Below are positions 6,434-12,590 of a DNA stretch of 19,421 nucleotides, piece by piece. The DNA is taken from contig CAYOVG010000101.1 of NCBI GenBank assembly GCA_964407285.1, positions 1-19,421 on the forward strand, given 5' to 3'. A program made the position numbers and the translations under genes. The first letter of the stretch is position 1; every line of letters starts with the position of its first letter. The notes under the pieces are model-generated. The model was not told where the DNA came from and ran no database searches. It was given only the letters and a program-made list of their open reading frames with translations. The stretch comes from CAYOVG01 sp964407285. Its GTDB lineage: Bacteria > Desulfobacterota > Syntrophobacteria > Syntrophobacterales > Syntrophobacteraceae.

Positions 6434-6477
6434 AACGACGGAGGCGGAACGGCGGATGCCGTTTCGCCTCCGTCGTT
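6434..6477. terminator. 20-bp hairpin just upstream of the hydrolase gene
   Basis: Positions 6434-6453 pair with 6458-6477 over all 20 bases, with one G.T wobble, around a four-base loop (GGAT). The right arm ends in TTT before CC. The hairpin is 36 nt upstream of the hydrolase ATG and 23 nt upstream of its ribosome site. It may terminate transcription from the left, or act as an attenuator or mRNA 5' stabiliser for the hydrolase. Confidence 0.5.
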
Positions 6478-6513
6478 TCCGAAGGAGACTATGGAGACGG
6501 AAGGAGACACGGT

Positions 6514-7365
6514 ATGGAAGCGCCGATCAACGGAATCGGGATTTACTACGTGGATACGGGCAAAGATGCCGGCAGACCCTCGGGAGAAGATGCAAAAGAT
6601 GCGGGAAAACGGGAAGCGTCTCCCGTCGTTCCCGTCGTCTTCGTGCACGGGATGACTTTCGACCATGCGATGTGGCGTCCACAGATGGATCTTCTCGAAA
6701 GCCGGCGGCGGGTAATCGCCTACGATCTGCGGGGCCATGGCAAGAGCGGCGTGGGAGACGGCCAGTACACGTATCGGCTCTTTGTGGAGGACCTCCGCTC
6801 GTTGCTCGATCACCTCGGGATCGAGGCAGCCGTTCTCTGCGGGCTCTCGATGGGAGGGGCCGTCGCATTGAGGACGGCGGAGCTTTACCCCGAGCGGGTT
6901 CGTGGTCTGGTCCTGTGCGACACGACCTGCAAGCCGGACACCGATGAATCAAAACAGCGGCGGGAGTCGGCGATTCAGTCGATCAAGCGGGACGGCCTTG
7001 CGGCCTTCGCCGATGCGTTCCTGAAGACGGTATTTGCGCCCGGAAGCTTCAGTGTCCACGCCGAAACGATCGAGTCGATCAGGGAGACCATGGTCTCCTC
7101 TTCCCCGCTCGGGCTCTGCGGGGCGCTCCTGGCGCAGGCGGCGAGGACCGATCAGTGCAGGCGCCTGGATAAAATCAGCGTTCCGGCCCTGCTCGTGGTC
7201 GGGTCGGAAGACACTCTGACGCCTCCCTCCCTGATGCGGGAGATGCACGAGCGAATCCCGAAATCGGAGTTCCATGTCATCCCCGATGCGGCTCATGTGA
7301 GCAACCTCGAGAATACGGCGGAGTTCAACAGGGTCCTCGTCGATTTCCTCGACAAAATCGCATGA
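6514..7365 (+). CDS. Alpha/beta hydrolase fold protein
   Basis: The protein is 283 aa. ATG 6514 has AAGGAG (6501-6506) seven nt upstream. The complete catalytic set is visible: oxyanion His-Gly (FVHG, 45-46), a YDLRGHGKSG strand-turn (70-79), the nucleophile elbow GLSMGG with Ser112, the acid Asp233 in VVGSEDTLTPP, and the base His261 in DAAHVSNLE. A helical lid occupies about 140-215. The pattern is that of the PcaD (3-oxoadipate enol-lactonase)/BioH-like esterase group; the substrate cannot be told from sequence. An unusual hydrophilic insert (residues 16-37, Gly/Asp/Lys-rich) lies between the first two strands. There is no signal peptide, so it is cytosolic. It appears to be a single-gene unit. 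Confidence 0.9.
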   Translation: MEAPINGIGIYYVDTGKDAGRPSGEDAKDAGKREASPVVPVVFVHGMTFDHAMWRPQMDLLESRRRVIAYDLRGHGKSGVGDGQYTYRLFVEDLRSLLDHLGIEAAVLCGLSMGGAVALRTAELYPERVRGLVLCDTTCKPDTDESKQRRESAIQSIKRDGLAAFADAFLKTVFAPGSFSVHAETIESIRETMVSSSPLGLCGALLAQAARTDQCRRLDKISVPALLVVGSEDTLTPPSLMREMHERIPKSEFHVIPDAAHVSNLENTAEFNRVLVDFLDKIA

Positions 7366-7775
7366 GCGCCGACCGGCGCGGGGAATCCATGCGCGTTTGG
7401 GAAATGACCGGCGCGTCTTTTTGCATCCGGCTCATCTTCTGGTTGGAACGATCTTCCATTGTTTCCGGTACTAACGGATTTTGTGTTTCCAGTCCAAAGC
7501 CTGTTTTGACGCCACTGCGAGAGCCGTTTTCAGTGCGGCGCCGATGCGTGATACATATCAGGCGTATCCCGACAGGCCGGCAGGTGGTGTCGGTTGACTC
7601 CGGCCATGCTCCTCGAATGGTCGATTTCGGTACCCGAAACAGGGCCTTAAGCAGGTGATCAAGAGTTTCTTAACAAAACTTGGGAGGCGCTTCCTGATGC
7701 AGACTTGGGATGCCGCAATCCAAAATGTTAAAAAACTTCTGCTCAGGTACTTAAGTAAATTACGAAGTCGCCGTT

Positions 7776-7791
7776 CGGCACGTGGGCTGCG
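7776..7791 (+). promoter_or_regulatory. Weak sigma-54-like match in the spacer
   Basis: CGGCACGTGGGCTGCG has GG-N10-GC spacing (7777-7778 and 7789-7790) and matches 9 of the 12 specified bases of the sigma-54 consensus, including GGCACG. It would give a leader of about 340 nt to the moxR gene. A better sigma-70-like promoter lies closer to that gene, so this may be chance or an alternative start. Confidence 0.25.
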
Positions 7792-7909
7792 AACTGAAGG
7801 AAAGAGAAGGTGAAGTGTGCCCGGTCGTAAGTATTTAGAGTAAGGAACAAACCATGGCCGGCGGTCGTAACCGGACAAAAGAGTCCCGACTTCAGCCATT
7901 CACAGCATA

Positions 7910-7955
7910 CATCCACTCCACTCATCCACTCCCACGCTCATTCACTCATCCACTC
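7910..7955. repeat. Short direct repeats (CACTCATCCACTC)
   Basis: The 13-mer CACTCATCCACTC occurs exactly at 7919-7931 and 7943-7955, a 24-bp period. A related CATCCACTC is at 7910-7918. It lies 55-100 bp upstream of the moxR operon promoter and has the same style as the other short degenerate repeats of this window. Confidence 0.6.
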
Positions 7956-8009
7956 GAGCAAGCGGGAATTCGCACCATTTCCCGACGTTTCGCACGATTC
8001 TTCCACATC

Positions 8010-8037
8010 TTGATTTTTTTCGAAAATCTCATAGAAT
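8010..8037 (+). promoter_or_regulatory. Sigma-70-like promoter of the moxR/bat operon
   Basis: TTGATT (8010-8015) and TAGAAT (8032-8037) are 16 nt apart in an AT-rich stretch, the best promoter match before the operon. The predicted start is near 8044, about 100 nt ahead of the moxR ATG. A palindrome (TTTTCGAAAA, 8017-8026) sits within the spacer and might bind a regulator. Confidence 0.5.
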
Positions 8038-8143
8038 TCCTCTGTGCCGGGTCGGGCCTGCAATCGTTCAGTCGGAAAATGGCGGATAATCGAGACCAAG
8101 GAGGAAGCGCCGAGTTTTGCGGTTACCTCGGGAGCGGAGTGAG

Positions 8144-9136
8144 ATGACGACAGTTGATGTGAAAAGAATCGGTGAATCGGTACAGGCCGAGGCAAGAGTG
8201 CTGCAAAGGCTCCGGTCTGAAATCGAAAGCGTCATAGTCGGTCAGACGGAACTTATCGACCGGCTTCTCATAGGGCTGCTCTGCAATGGCCACGTTCTCA
8301 TCGAGGGAGTGCCGGGACTCGCGAAGACCCTCGCGGTCACTACCCTGGCCTCCGCCATACGGGCATCCTTCCAGCGAATCCAGTTCACCCCGGACCTTCT
8401 GCCGGCCGACCTCATCGGAACCATGATCTACAATCCCAAAACCGGCGATTTCAACGTGCGAAAGGGCCCGATATTCCACCAGATCGTGCTGGCGGACGAA
8501 GTGAACCGCGCGCCGGCCAAAGCGCAGAGCGCGATGCTCGAAGCCATGCAGGAGCGGCAGGTCACCATAGGGGACACCACTTTCAAGCTCGAAGAGCCGT
8601 TCATGGTGCTGGCGACCCAAAATCCCATCGAGCAGGAGGGGACATACCCGTTGCCCGAAGCCCAGGTGGACCGCTTCATGCTGAAGGTGAAGGTGACCTA
8701 TCCCACTATGGACGAGGAGCACCAGGTCCTCAAGCGCATGGCGAGGTCCACTTCCAACGGCGACGTCTCCCCCGTCCTGACTCCCGAAGACATCCTGCGC
8801 CTCCGTCAACTGGCCGATGAAATCTACATGGACGAGAAGATCGAGGACTACATTCTCCGGGTGATCCAGGCGACTCGCAACCCCGAAAAGTACGGTCTCG
8901 ACATCGGGAGCATGATACGCTACGGGGCCGGTCCCAGGGGGACCATCGCTCTTTGCATGGCTTCCAGGGCGCACGCGCTGATCCAGGGCCGGGGCTATGT
9001 CACCCCGCAGGATGTGAAATCGGTCGGCATGGACGTGCTGCGCCACCGCGTGATCGTCAGCTACGAAGCGGAGGCGGAGGAGAAGACGCCGGAGGACCTC
9101 ATCGGGCTGATCTTCAACACCATCAAGGTGCCGTAA
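8144..9136 (+). CDS. moxR: MoxR-family AAA+ ATPase
   Basis: The protein is 330 aa, the usual MoxR size. ATG 8144 was chosen over an upstream TTG (8117) because it is a regular start with GGAG close upstream and fits the family N-terminus. Motifs seen: Walker A GVPGLAKT (55-62), Walker B VLADEVNR (115-122), sensor 1 ATQNP (157-161), a PEAQVDRF arginine-finger region (171-178), and a C-terminal GPRG sensor-2-like segment. Family knowledge: MoxR ATPases act as chaperones that mature or activate vWA-domain partners encoded next to them, here the DUF58, BatA and BatB proteins. It is cytosolic and the first gene of the operon; the product corresponds to BatI of aerotolerance loci. Identification is very secure; the client is inference. 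Confidence 0.96.
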   Translation: MTTVDVKRIGESVQAEARVLQRLRSEIESVIVGQTELIDRLLIGLLCNGHVLIEGVPGLAKTLAVTTLASAIRASFQRIQFTPDLLPADLIGTMIYNPKTGDFNVRKGPIFHQIVLADEVNRAPAKAQSAMLEAMQERQVTIGDTTFKLEEPFMVLATQNPIEQEGTYPLPEAQVDRFMLKVKVTYPTMDEEHQVLKRMARSTSNGDVSPVLTPEDILRLRQLADEIYMDEKIEDYILRVIQATRNPEKYGLDIGSMIRYGAGPRGTIALCMASRAHALIQGRGYVTPQDVKSVGMDVLRHRVIVSYEAEAEEKTPEDLIGLIFNTIKVP

Positions 9137-9225
9137 ATTCATCGGGCGGCCGTGCCTCATGATACTCGTGATATTGCGTCGGGCGGCCGCGTCACACGAT
9201 TTATCGCCATTGCCGGGGGATTCCC

Positions 9226-9348
9226 ATGAACGATGAAAATGCGCCCATGGTTTACGAGTACTCGAACTCGCAACCCGTAACGCGCAACCCGCAACCCGAT
9301 CCGCAACCCAACCCGCAACCGAACGCGCAATCCCGGTCCCGATCATGA
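9226..9348 (+). CDS. 40-residue Asn-Pro-Gln-Pro leader ORF coupled to the DUF58 gene
   Basis: ATG 9226 is preceded by GGGGGA (9214-9219) at normal spacing. The 40-codon frame ends with TGA at 9346-9348, overlapping the DUF58 start as ATGA. The peptide is repetitive and charged at its ends, with a middle of NPQPDPQPNPQPNAQ made by a degenerate CAACCCG DNA repeat; it has no membrane segment. The DUF58 gene shows no ribosome site of its own directly upstream of ATG 9345, so translational coupling through this small ORF would explain how it is read. The alternative is a chance frame across a DNA repeat. No homologue is known to me. Confidence 0.4.
   Translation: MNDENAPMVYEYSNSQPVTRNPQPDPQPNPQPNAQSRSRS
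9269..9320. repeat. Degenerate CGCAACCCG tandem repeat
   Basis: About six copies of CGCAACC(C) occur between 9269 and 9320, with short variable joins (for example CGCAACCCGCAACCCG around 9283-9298). The array fills the spacer between moxR and the DUF58 gene and runs almost to the latter's start codon. The earlier part of the spacer holds an 11-bp direct repeat, TCGGGCGGCCG, at 9142-9152 and 9179-9189. Confidence 0.7.
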
Positions 9349-10220
9349 TACCCCGAGAACTAGCCAAAAAGATCCGCTACATCCAGATATACACCAGCAA
9401 GGCCGTCAACGACGTCCTGGCGGGCCAGTACGAGAGCGTCTTCAAGGGGCGGGGGATGGAGTTCGACGAGGTGCGGGAGTACCAGCCGGGGGACGATGTC
9501 CGCGCCATAGACTGGAACGTGACCGCCCGCATGGGACGCCCCTTCATAAAGCGCTTCCGGGAGGAAAGGGAGCTTGCCGTCATATTCCTGGTGGACCTGA
9601 GCGCATCGGGCGCGTTCGGCAGCGTCCGGCGCTCGAAGAGCGAAGTCGCCGCCGAAATCTGCGCCCTCCTGGCCTTCGCGGCCATCAGGAACAACGACAA
9701 GGTGGGGCTCGTGGTCTTTACCGACCACGTGGAGATGTTCATCCCTCCCCAAAAGGGGACCCGGCACGTGCTCCGCGTGATCCGCGAGATCCTCTCCTTC
9801 CAGGCCCGAAGGACGAAAACGGACATCGCCCGTGCGCTCGACTACATCGGACGCGTGCTTTCCAGGCGGGCGGTGGTTTTTCTCATCAGCGACTTTCAGG
9901 CGGAGGGTTTCGAACGCCCCCTGCGCGTTCTAAGCCGGCGGCACGACATCATCGCCGTTAACGTTACCGACCCGCGGGAGCTGTCCCTGCCCGACGTCGG
10001 GCTCCTCGAACTGGAGGACGCCGAGACGGGCGAAGTGGTTCTCATCGACACCGGCTCGGCGCAGGTGCGGCGGGAATACGAGAAGCTCGGAGCGGAAAAC
10101 GCGCAGCGGCTGAGGAACCTCTTCCGCTCCGTCGGGATCGATGAAATCCGGGTCCAGACCGGACGGGAGTACATCGCGGACCTGGTGAAGTTCTTCAAAG
10201 AGCGCAGGCGCAGGAGATAG
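9345..10220 (+). CDS. DUF58 protein with vWA-like domain
   Basis: The protein is 291 aa. ATG 9345 gives the conserved family start (ELAKKIRYIQIYTSKAVNDV). The DUF58 signature is plain: GQYESVFKGRGMEFDEVREY then QPGDDVRAIDWNVTARMG with PFIKRFREERE. A metal-ion-dependent adhesion site remains recognisable (DLSAS, Asp84/Ser86/Ser88) with a later SDF strand, so the fold is vWA-like. There is no signal peptide or membrane segment, so it is cytosolic. DUF58 genes nearly always follow moxR, and the pair is thought to function together as chaperone and vWA partner. Its start overlaps the small leader ORF (ATGA), and the next gene starts one base after its stop. The assignment is secure but the molecular role is unproven. 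Confidence 0.94.
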   Translation: MIPRELAKKIRYIQIYTSKAVNDVLAGQYESVFKGRGMEFDEVREYQPGDDVRAIDWNVTARMGRPFIKRFREERELAVIFLVDLSASGAFGSVRRSKSEVAAEICALLAFAAIRNNDKVGLVVFTDHVEMFIPPQKGTRHVLRVIREILSFQARRTKTDIARALDYIGRVLSRRAVVFLISDFQAEGFERPLRVLSRRHDIIAVNVTDPRELSLPDVGLLELEDAETGEVVLIDTGSAQVRREYEKLGAENAQRLRNLFRSVGIDEIRVQTGREYIADLVKFFKERRRRR

Positions 10221-10221
10221 A

Positions 10222-11475
10222 ATGGTGATTGCCCGCTTACGCATTCCGTCACACATTCCATCACGTGTTCCGGTATTGAAGGTCCTTCTGTCCGTCCTTC
10301 TTCCGGTCCTGTTGGCGTTGTTTTGCATATCGTGCGAAAGTCGCGATACGGCCGGTTCCTTCAAACCCGGCGCGGCCTCCGGAGCCGTTTCCACAGCGAC
10401 CTCCGATACGCCCGCAGCGCCGGCCGCAACGGAAATCAGGAAGGAATACCGGAGCGGCCCGGTCCTGGCCCGCCTCGTGGTGGACAAGGACTCCGTCACC
10501 ATCGCGGAAACCGTCACGTTCACCATCGAGGTCGAAGCCGAGGAAGGCGTCGATGTAAAGCTTCCGGAGTTCGGCGACAAGCTCGGCCGATTCGGCATAC
10601 TGGACTACCGCGAGGAACCGCCGCAACTGACCGGCGAAGGCCGTATACGCACCGGGAAGATCTACAAGCTGGAGCCGTTCCTGTCGGGGGACTACAAGAT
10701 CGAGCCCATGCGGATTTTCTTTTCCGACAAAGCTTCCGCCCCGGGAGACGGGGACGGCGGCGCCCGCGGGGAGACACAGGAGGGCGATTCCGCCGGGCGC
10801 GGGATCGAAACCGAGGAGCTTACCATCAAAGTCCGTTCCCTGCTGGGCGAGGATCGAAGCCGCCTCACGCTCAACCCCCTGGTCGGGCCGGTCGATCTTC
10901 CACGTGATTACACCGCTTTCATGCTCTATGCGGGAGGATGCCTGGCGGCCCTGGCCGCCCTGGCCGGAGGGGTTTACCTGTGGCGGCGGCGCAGGGGCAA
11001 GCGGGCGCGGGAAGCGGAGCCGCCCCCGCCCGCCCATGAGATCGCCTTCCGGCAAATCCGGGAGGTCCTGGACGAGGGACTTCTCGACCGCGGCGAGTTC
11101 AAGCTGTTTTTCTCCAGGATTTCGGACGTGCTCCGGCACTATATCGAAAACCGGTTCGGAATGCGCGCCCCCAGGTACACGACCGAGGAATTCCTCGCGG
11201 CCATCAACCGGGATGCCCCGTTCTCGCCGGAGCGGCGGGCGCTCCTCGATGAGTTCCTGCGCTGTTGCGACCTGGTGAAGTTCGCCGAACGCACGTCCAC
11301 GCGGGAGGAAGCCCTGCAAATCCTCGACGCGTACAAGGAGTTCATCCGGGGCGAAACCGAAGAGACGAAAGCCGGGGAAACGGACGGCGGCAAAACGAAA
11401 ACCGCGGAAACCGAAAGCCCGGAAACGAAAACCGGGGAAACGGAAAGCGAAGCACGGAGGCCGGAAGCCGTATGA
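10222..11475 (+). CDS. BatD-like periplasmic domain fused to DUF4381-like cytoplasmic domain
   Basis: The protein is 417 aa. ATG 10222 has AGGAGA (10212-10217), overlapping the DUF58 stop. A hydrophobic signal (about 18-36) ends in CISC, an imperfect lipobox with Cys38. Residues 75-210 form a beta-rich periplasmic part resembling BatD Ig-like repeats (LVVDKDSVTIAETVTFTIEV; EPFLSGDYKIEPMRIFF). One membrane helix lies near 231-252, followed by RRRRGKR. The cytoplasmic part (about 270-385: EIAFRQIREVLDEGLLDRGE, FFSRISDVLRHYIENRFGMR, LLDEFLRCCDLVKFA) resembles the helical DUF4381 and BatD C-terminal modules found between DUF58 and batA genes. A 35-residue Thr/Glu/Lys repeat tail closes it (ETKTGETE type). 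It overlaps batA by ATGA. Its role is presumably assembly of the vWA proteins in the inner membrane. Confidence 0.85.
   Translation: MVIARLRIPSHIPSRVPVLKVLLSVLLPVLLALFCISCESRDTAGSFKPGAASGAVSTATSDTPAAPAATEIRKEYRSGPVLARLVVDKDSVTIAETVTFTIEVEAEEGVDVKLPEFGDKLGRFGILDYREEPPQLTGEGRIRTGKIYKLEPFLSGDYKIEPMRIFFSDKASAPGDGDGGARGETQEGDSAGRGIETEELTIKVRSLLGEDRSRLTLNPLVGPVDLPRDYTAFMLYAGGCLAALAALAGGVYLWRRRRGKRAREAEPPPPAHEIAFRQIREVLDEGLLDRGEFKLFFSRISDVLRHYIENRFGMRAPRYTTEEFLAAINRDAPFSPERRALLDEFLRCCDLVKFAERTSTREEALQILDAYKEFIRGETEETKAGETDGGKTKTAETESPETKTGETESEARRPEAV
11352..11454. repeat. Degenerate GAAACCGAAA-type repeat in the 3' end of the BatD-like gene
   Basis: Units such as GGGGAAACGGA, GCGGAAACCGAAA and GGAAACGAAAACC recur many times, encoding the Glu-Thr-Lys-rich tail. 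The repeat is confined to the non-conserved C-terminus of the protein. Confidence 0.6.
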
Positions 11476-12590
11476 TGCGATTCGAATTTCCATGGGCCTT
11501 CCTGCTGCTGCCCGTTGCGGCGCTGGTCTTCCGGCTGTCGGTCCGGCGCGGGGGGACGGGGACCATCAGGTTTTCGTCGGTCGGCAACGCCGCCGCAAGC
11601 GGTGAATCCCGGCGGACGCGCTTTCGGCATCTCCCGGCCGCCCTGCGTGTCGCGGCCGTCGTCCTGCTCACGATCGGCCTCGCGCGGCCGCAGCAGGGCC
11701 GTGAGGCGGCGCGCGACGTGAGCGAGGGGATTGCCGTCGAGATGGTGGTGGACCGCTCCGGCAGCATGGGGCGGGAGCTCGTCCACGACGGGACGCAAGT
11801 CAGCCGCCTCGATGTGGTGAAGAAGGTCTTCAAGGAGTTCGTGCTCGGCAACGGCAAGGACCTCAAAGGCCGCCCCAACGACCTCATCGGAATGGTGGCC
11901 TTCGCCCGCTCCCCCGATACCGTCTGCCCGCTCACCCTCAGCCATGGCGCGCTGGACCACTTCATCGACACGGTCCGCGTGGTTACCCGCAAGAACGAAG
12001 ACGGCACCTCCATAGGCGATGCAATCGCCCTGGCGGCGGCACGGCTGAGGACCGCCGAGGAGTCGCTGAAGAGCGCCGGGGGCGGACCGGACGCGGGCGG
12101 TCCGCCCCCGGCGGGCCGCGATCCGTCCGCATTCGCATCCCTTCCCGACAGGGACTACGAAATCAAGAGCAAGGTGATCATTCTCCTCACCGACGGGCAA
12201 AGCAACGCCGGCAGGCGCACCCCCGAGGAAGCCGCCAAACTGGCCGCGGAATGGGGGATCAAGATTTACGCCATAGGCATCGGCGGGCGGGAGTCCTTCA
12301 TGACCATCAGGACGCCCCTGGGAGACTACAAGGTCCCCGGAGGACCGGGCGTCGATGAGGCCGCTCTGAAGGCCGTTGCCGCCGCGACCGGAGGCGCGTA
12401 CTGGATGGCGGATTCAGGCGACAAGCTGCAGGAGATCTACAAAGAGATCGACAAGATGGAGAAGACCGAAATCGAATCCGTGCGCTATGTGGACTATGCG
12501 GAGCGGTTCGTTCCCTTCGTCCTTGCCGGAGTGTTCGCCTTGTGCCTCGAACAGGTCTTGCTGAGCACCGTGTTCAGGAGGATTCCATGA
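11472..12590 (+). CDS. batA: BatA-like vWA membrane protein
   Basis: The protein is 372 aa from ATG 11472 (ATGA overlap with the previous stop; GGAGG 11 nt upstream; a second ATG follows at 11475). The layout is N-terminal hydrophobic segments (5-23 and 57-73), a vWA domain (about 85-330) and a C-terminal membrane helix near 346-368. The first segment begins FEFPWAFLLLPVAAL, typical of the family. The MIDAS is complete: DRSGS (Asp94, Ser96, Ser98), Thr179 in DGTSIGD and Asp241 in LLTDGQSN. BatA proteins carry their vWA domain on the periplasmic face of the inner membrane and bind a divalent metal. An insert (202-215, Gly/Pro-rich) coincides with a perfect DNA hairpin. The name follows aerotolerance operons; the function in this organism is inferred. 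Confidence 0.93.
   Translation: MMRFEFPWAFLLLPVAALVFRLSVRRGGTGTIRFSSVGNAAASGESRRTRFRHLPAALRVAAVVLLTIGLARPQQGREAARDVSEGIAVEMVVDRSGSMGRELVHDGTQVSRLDVVKKVFKEFVLGNGKDLKGRPNDLIGMVAFARSPDTVCPLTLSHGALDHFIDTVRVVTRKNEDGTSIGDAIALAAARLRTAEESLKSAGGGPDAGGPPPAGRDPSAFASLPDRDYEIKSKVIILLTDGQSNAGRRTPEEAAKLAAEWGIKIYAIGIGGRESFMTIRTPLGDYKVPGGPGVDEAALKAVAAATGGAYWMADSGDKLQEIYKEIDKMEKTEIESVRYVDYAERFVPFVLAGVFALCLEQVLLSTVFRRIP
12074..12113. repeat. Perfect 16-bp inverted repeat inside batA
   Basis: Positions 12074-12089 are exactly complementary to 12098-12113, with an eight-base loop (GACGCGGG). The stem is almost all G/C (it includes GGGGGCGGACCG). It is in frame and encodes the Gly/Pro-rich insert GGGPDAGGPPPAG, between the MIDAS threonine and the DGQSN strand of the vWA domain. 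This position is variable in the family, so the palindrome may be a small inserted element. Confidence 0.85.

Larger units (their letters stand above)
6161..6513. other. Gene-free spacer rich in hairpins
   Basis: No convincing gene was found. The spacer holds two terminator-like hairpins listed separately. It also has a GC hairpin at 6246-6265 (ACCCCC with GGGGGT around an eight-base loop) and short stems such as GCCG-TAA-CGGC near 6351-6361. No clear promoter for the downstream hydrolase was identified. Confidence 0.5.
7366..8143. other. 778-bp spacer without a convincing gene
   Basis: The start holds a GCGCC-GACC-GGCGC stem (7367-7380) and a further GC-rich segment ending in CTTTTT (7417-7422), a possible hydrolase terminator. 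The rest is lower in GC than the genes and lacks coding-like third positions. Short open frames (7362-7658 plus; 7655-7813 plus from GTG; 7558-7899 minus) have no ribosome site or recognisable product. CGGTCGTAA is repeated at 7822-7830 and 7862-7870. The right end carries a short repeat cluster and the promoter of the Bat operon, listed separately. The region may contain decayed gene remnants. Confidence 0.5.

Noticed and set aside
7362..7658. Plus-strand frame starting with ATGA overlap on the hydrolase stop
   Set aside because: Codon bias fades after about 20 codons and it runs through a probable terminator. No domain or separate ribosome site was found.
7558..7899. Minus-strand frame of 113 residues in the long spacer
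   Set aside because: It has no ribosome site, no family and unusual composition. It is treated as non-coding, though a decayed gene cannot be excluded.
7910..7955. CRISPR-like array
   Set aside because: There are only two exact 13-mers plus a partial copy. There are no regular spacers and no cas genes.
8123..9367. Minus-strand frame opposite moxR
   Set aside because: It is a shadow of a highly conserved AAA+ gene. The product has no recognisable domain.
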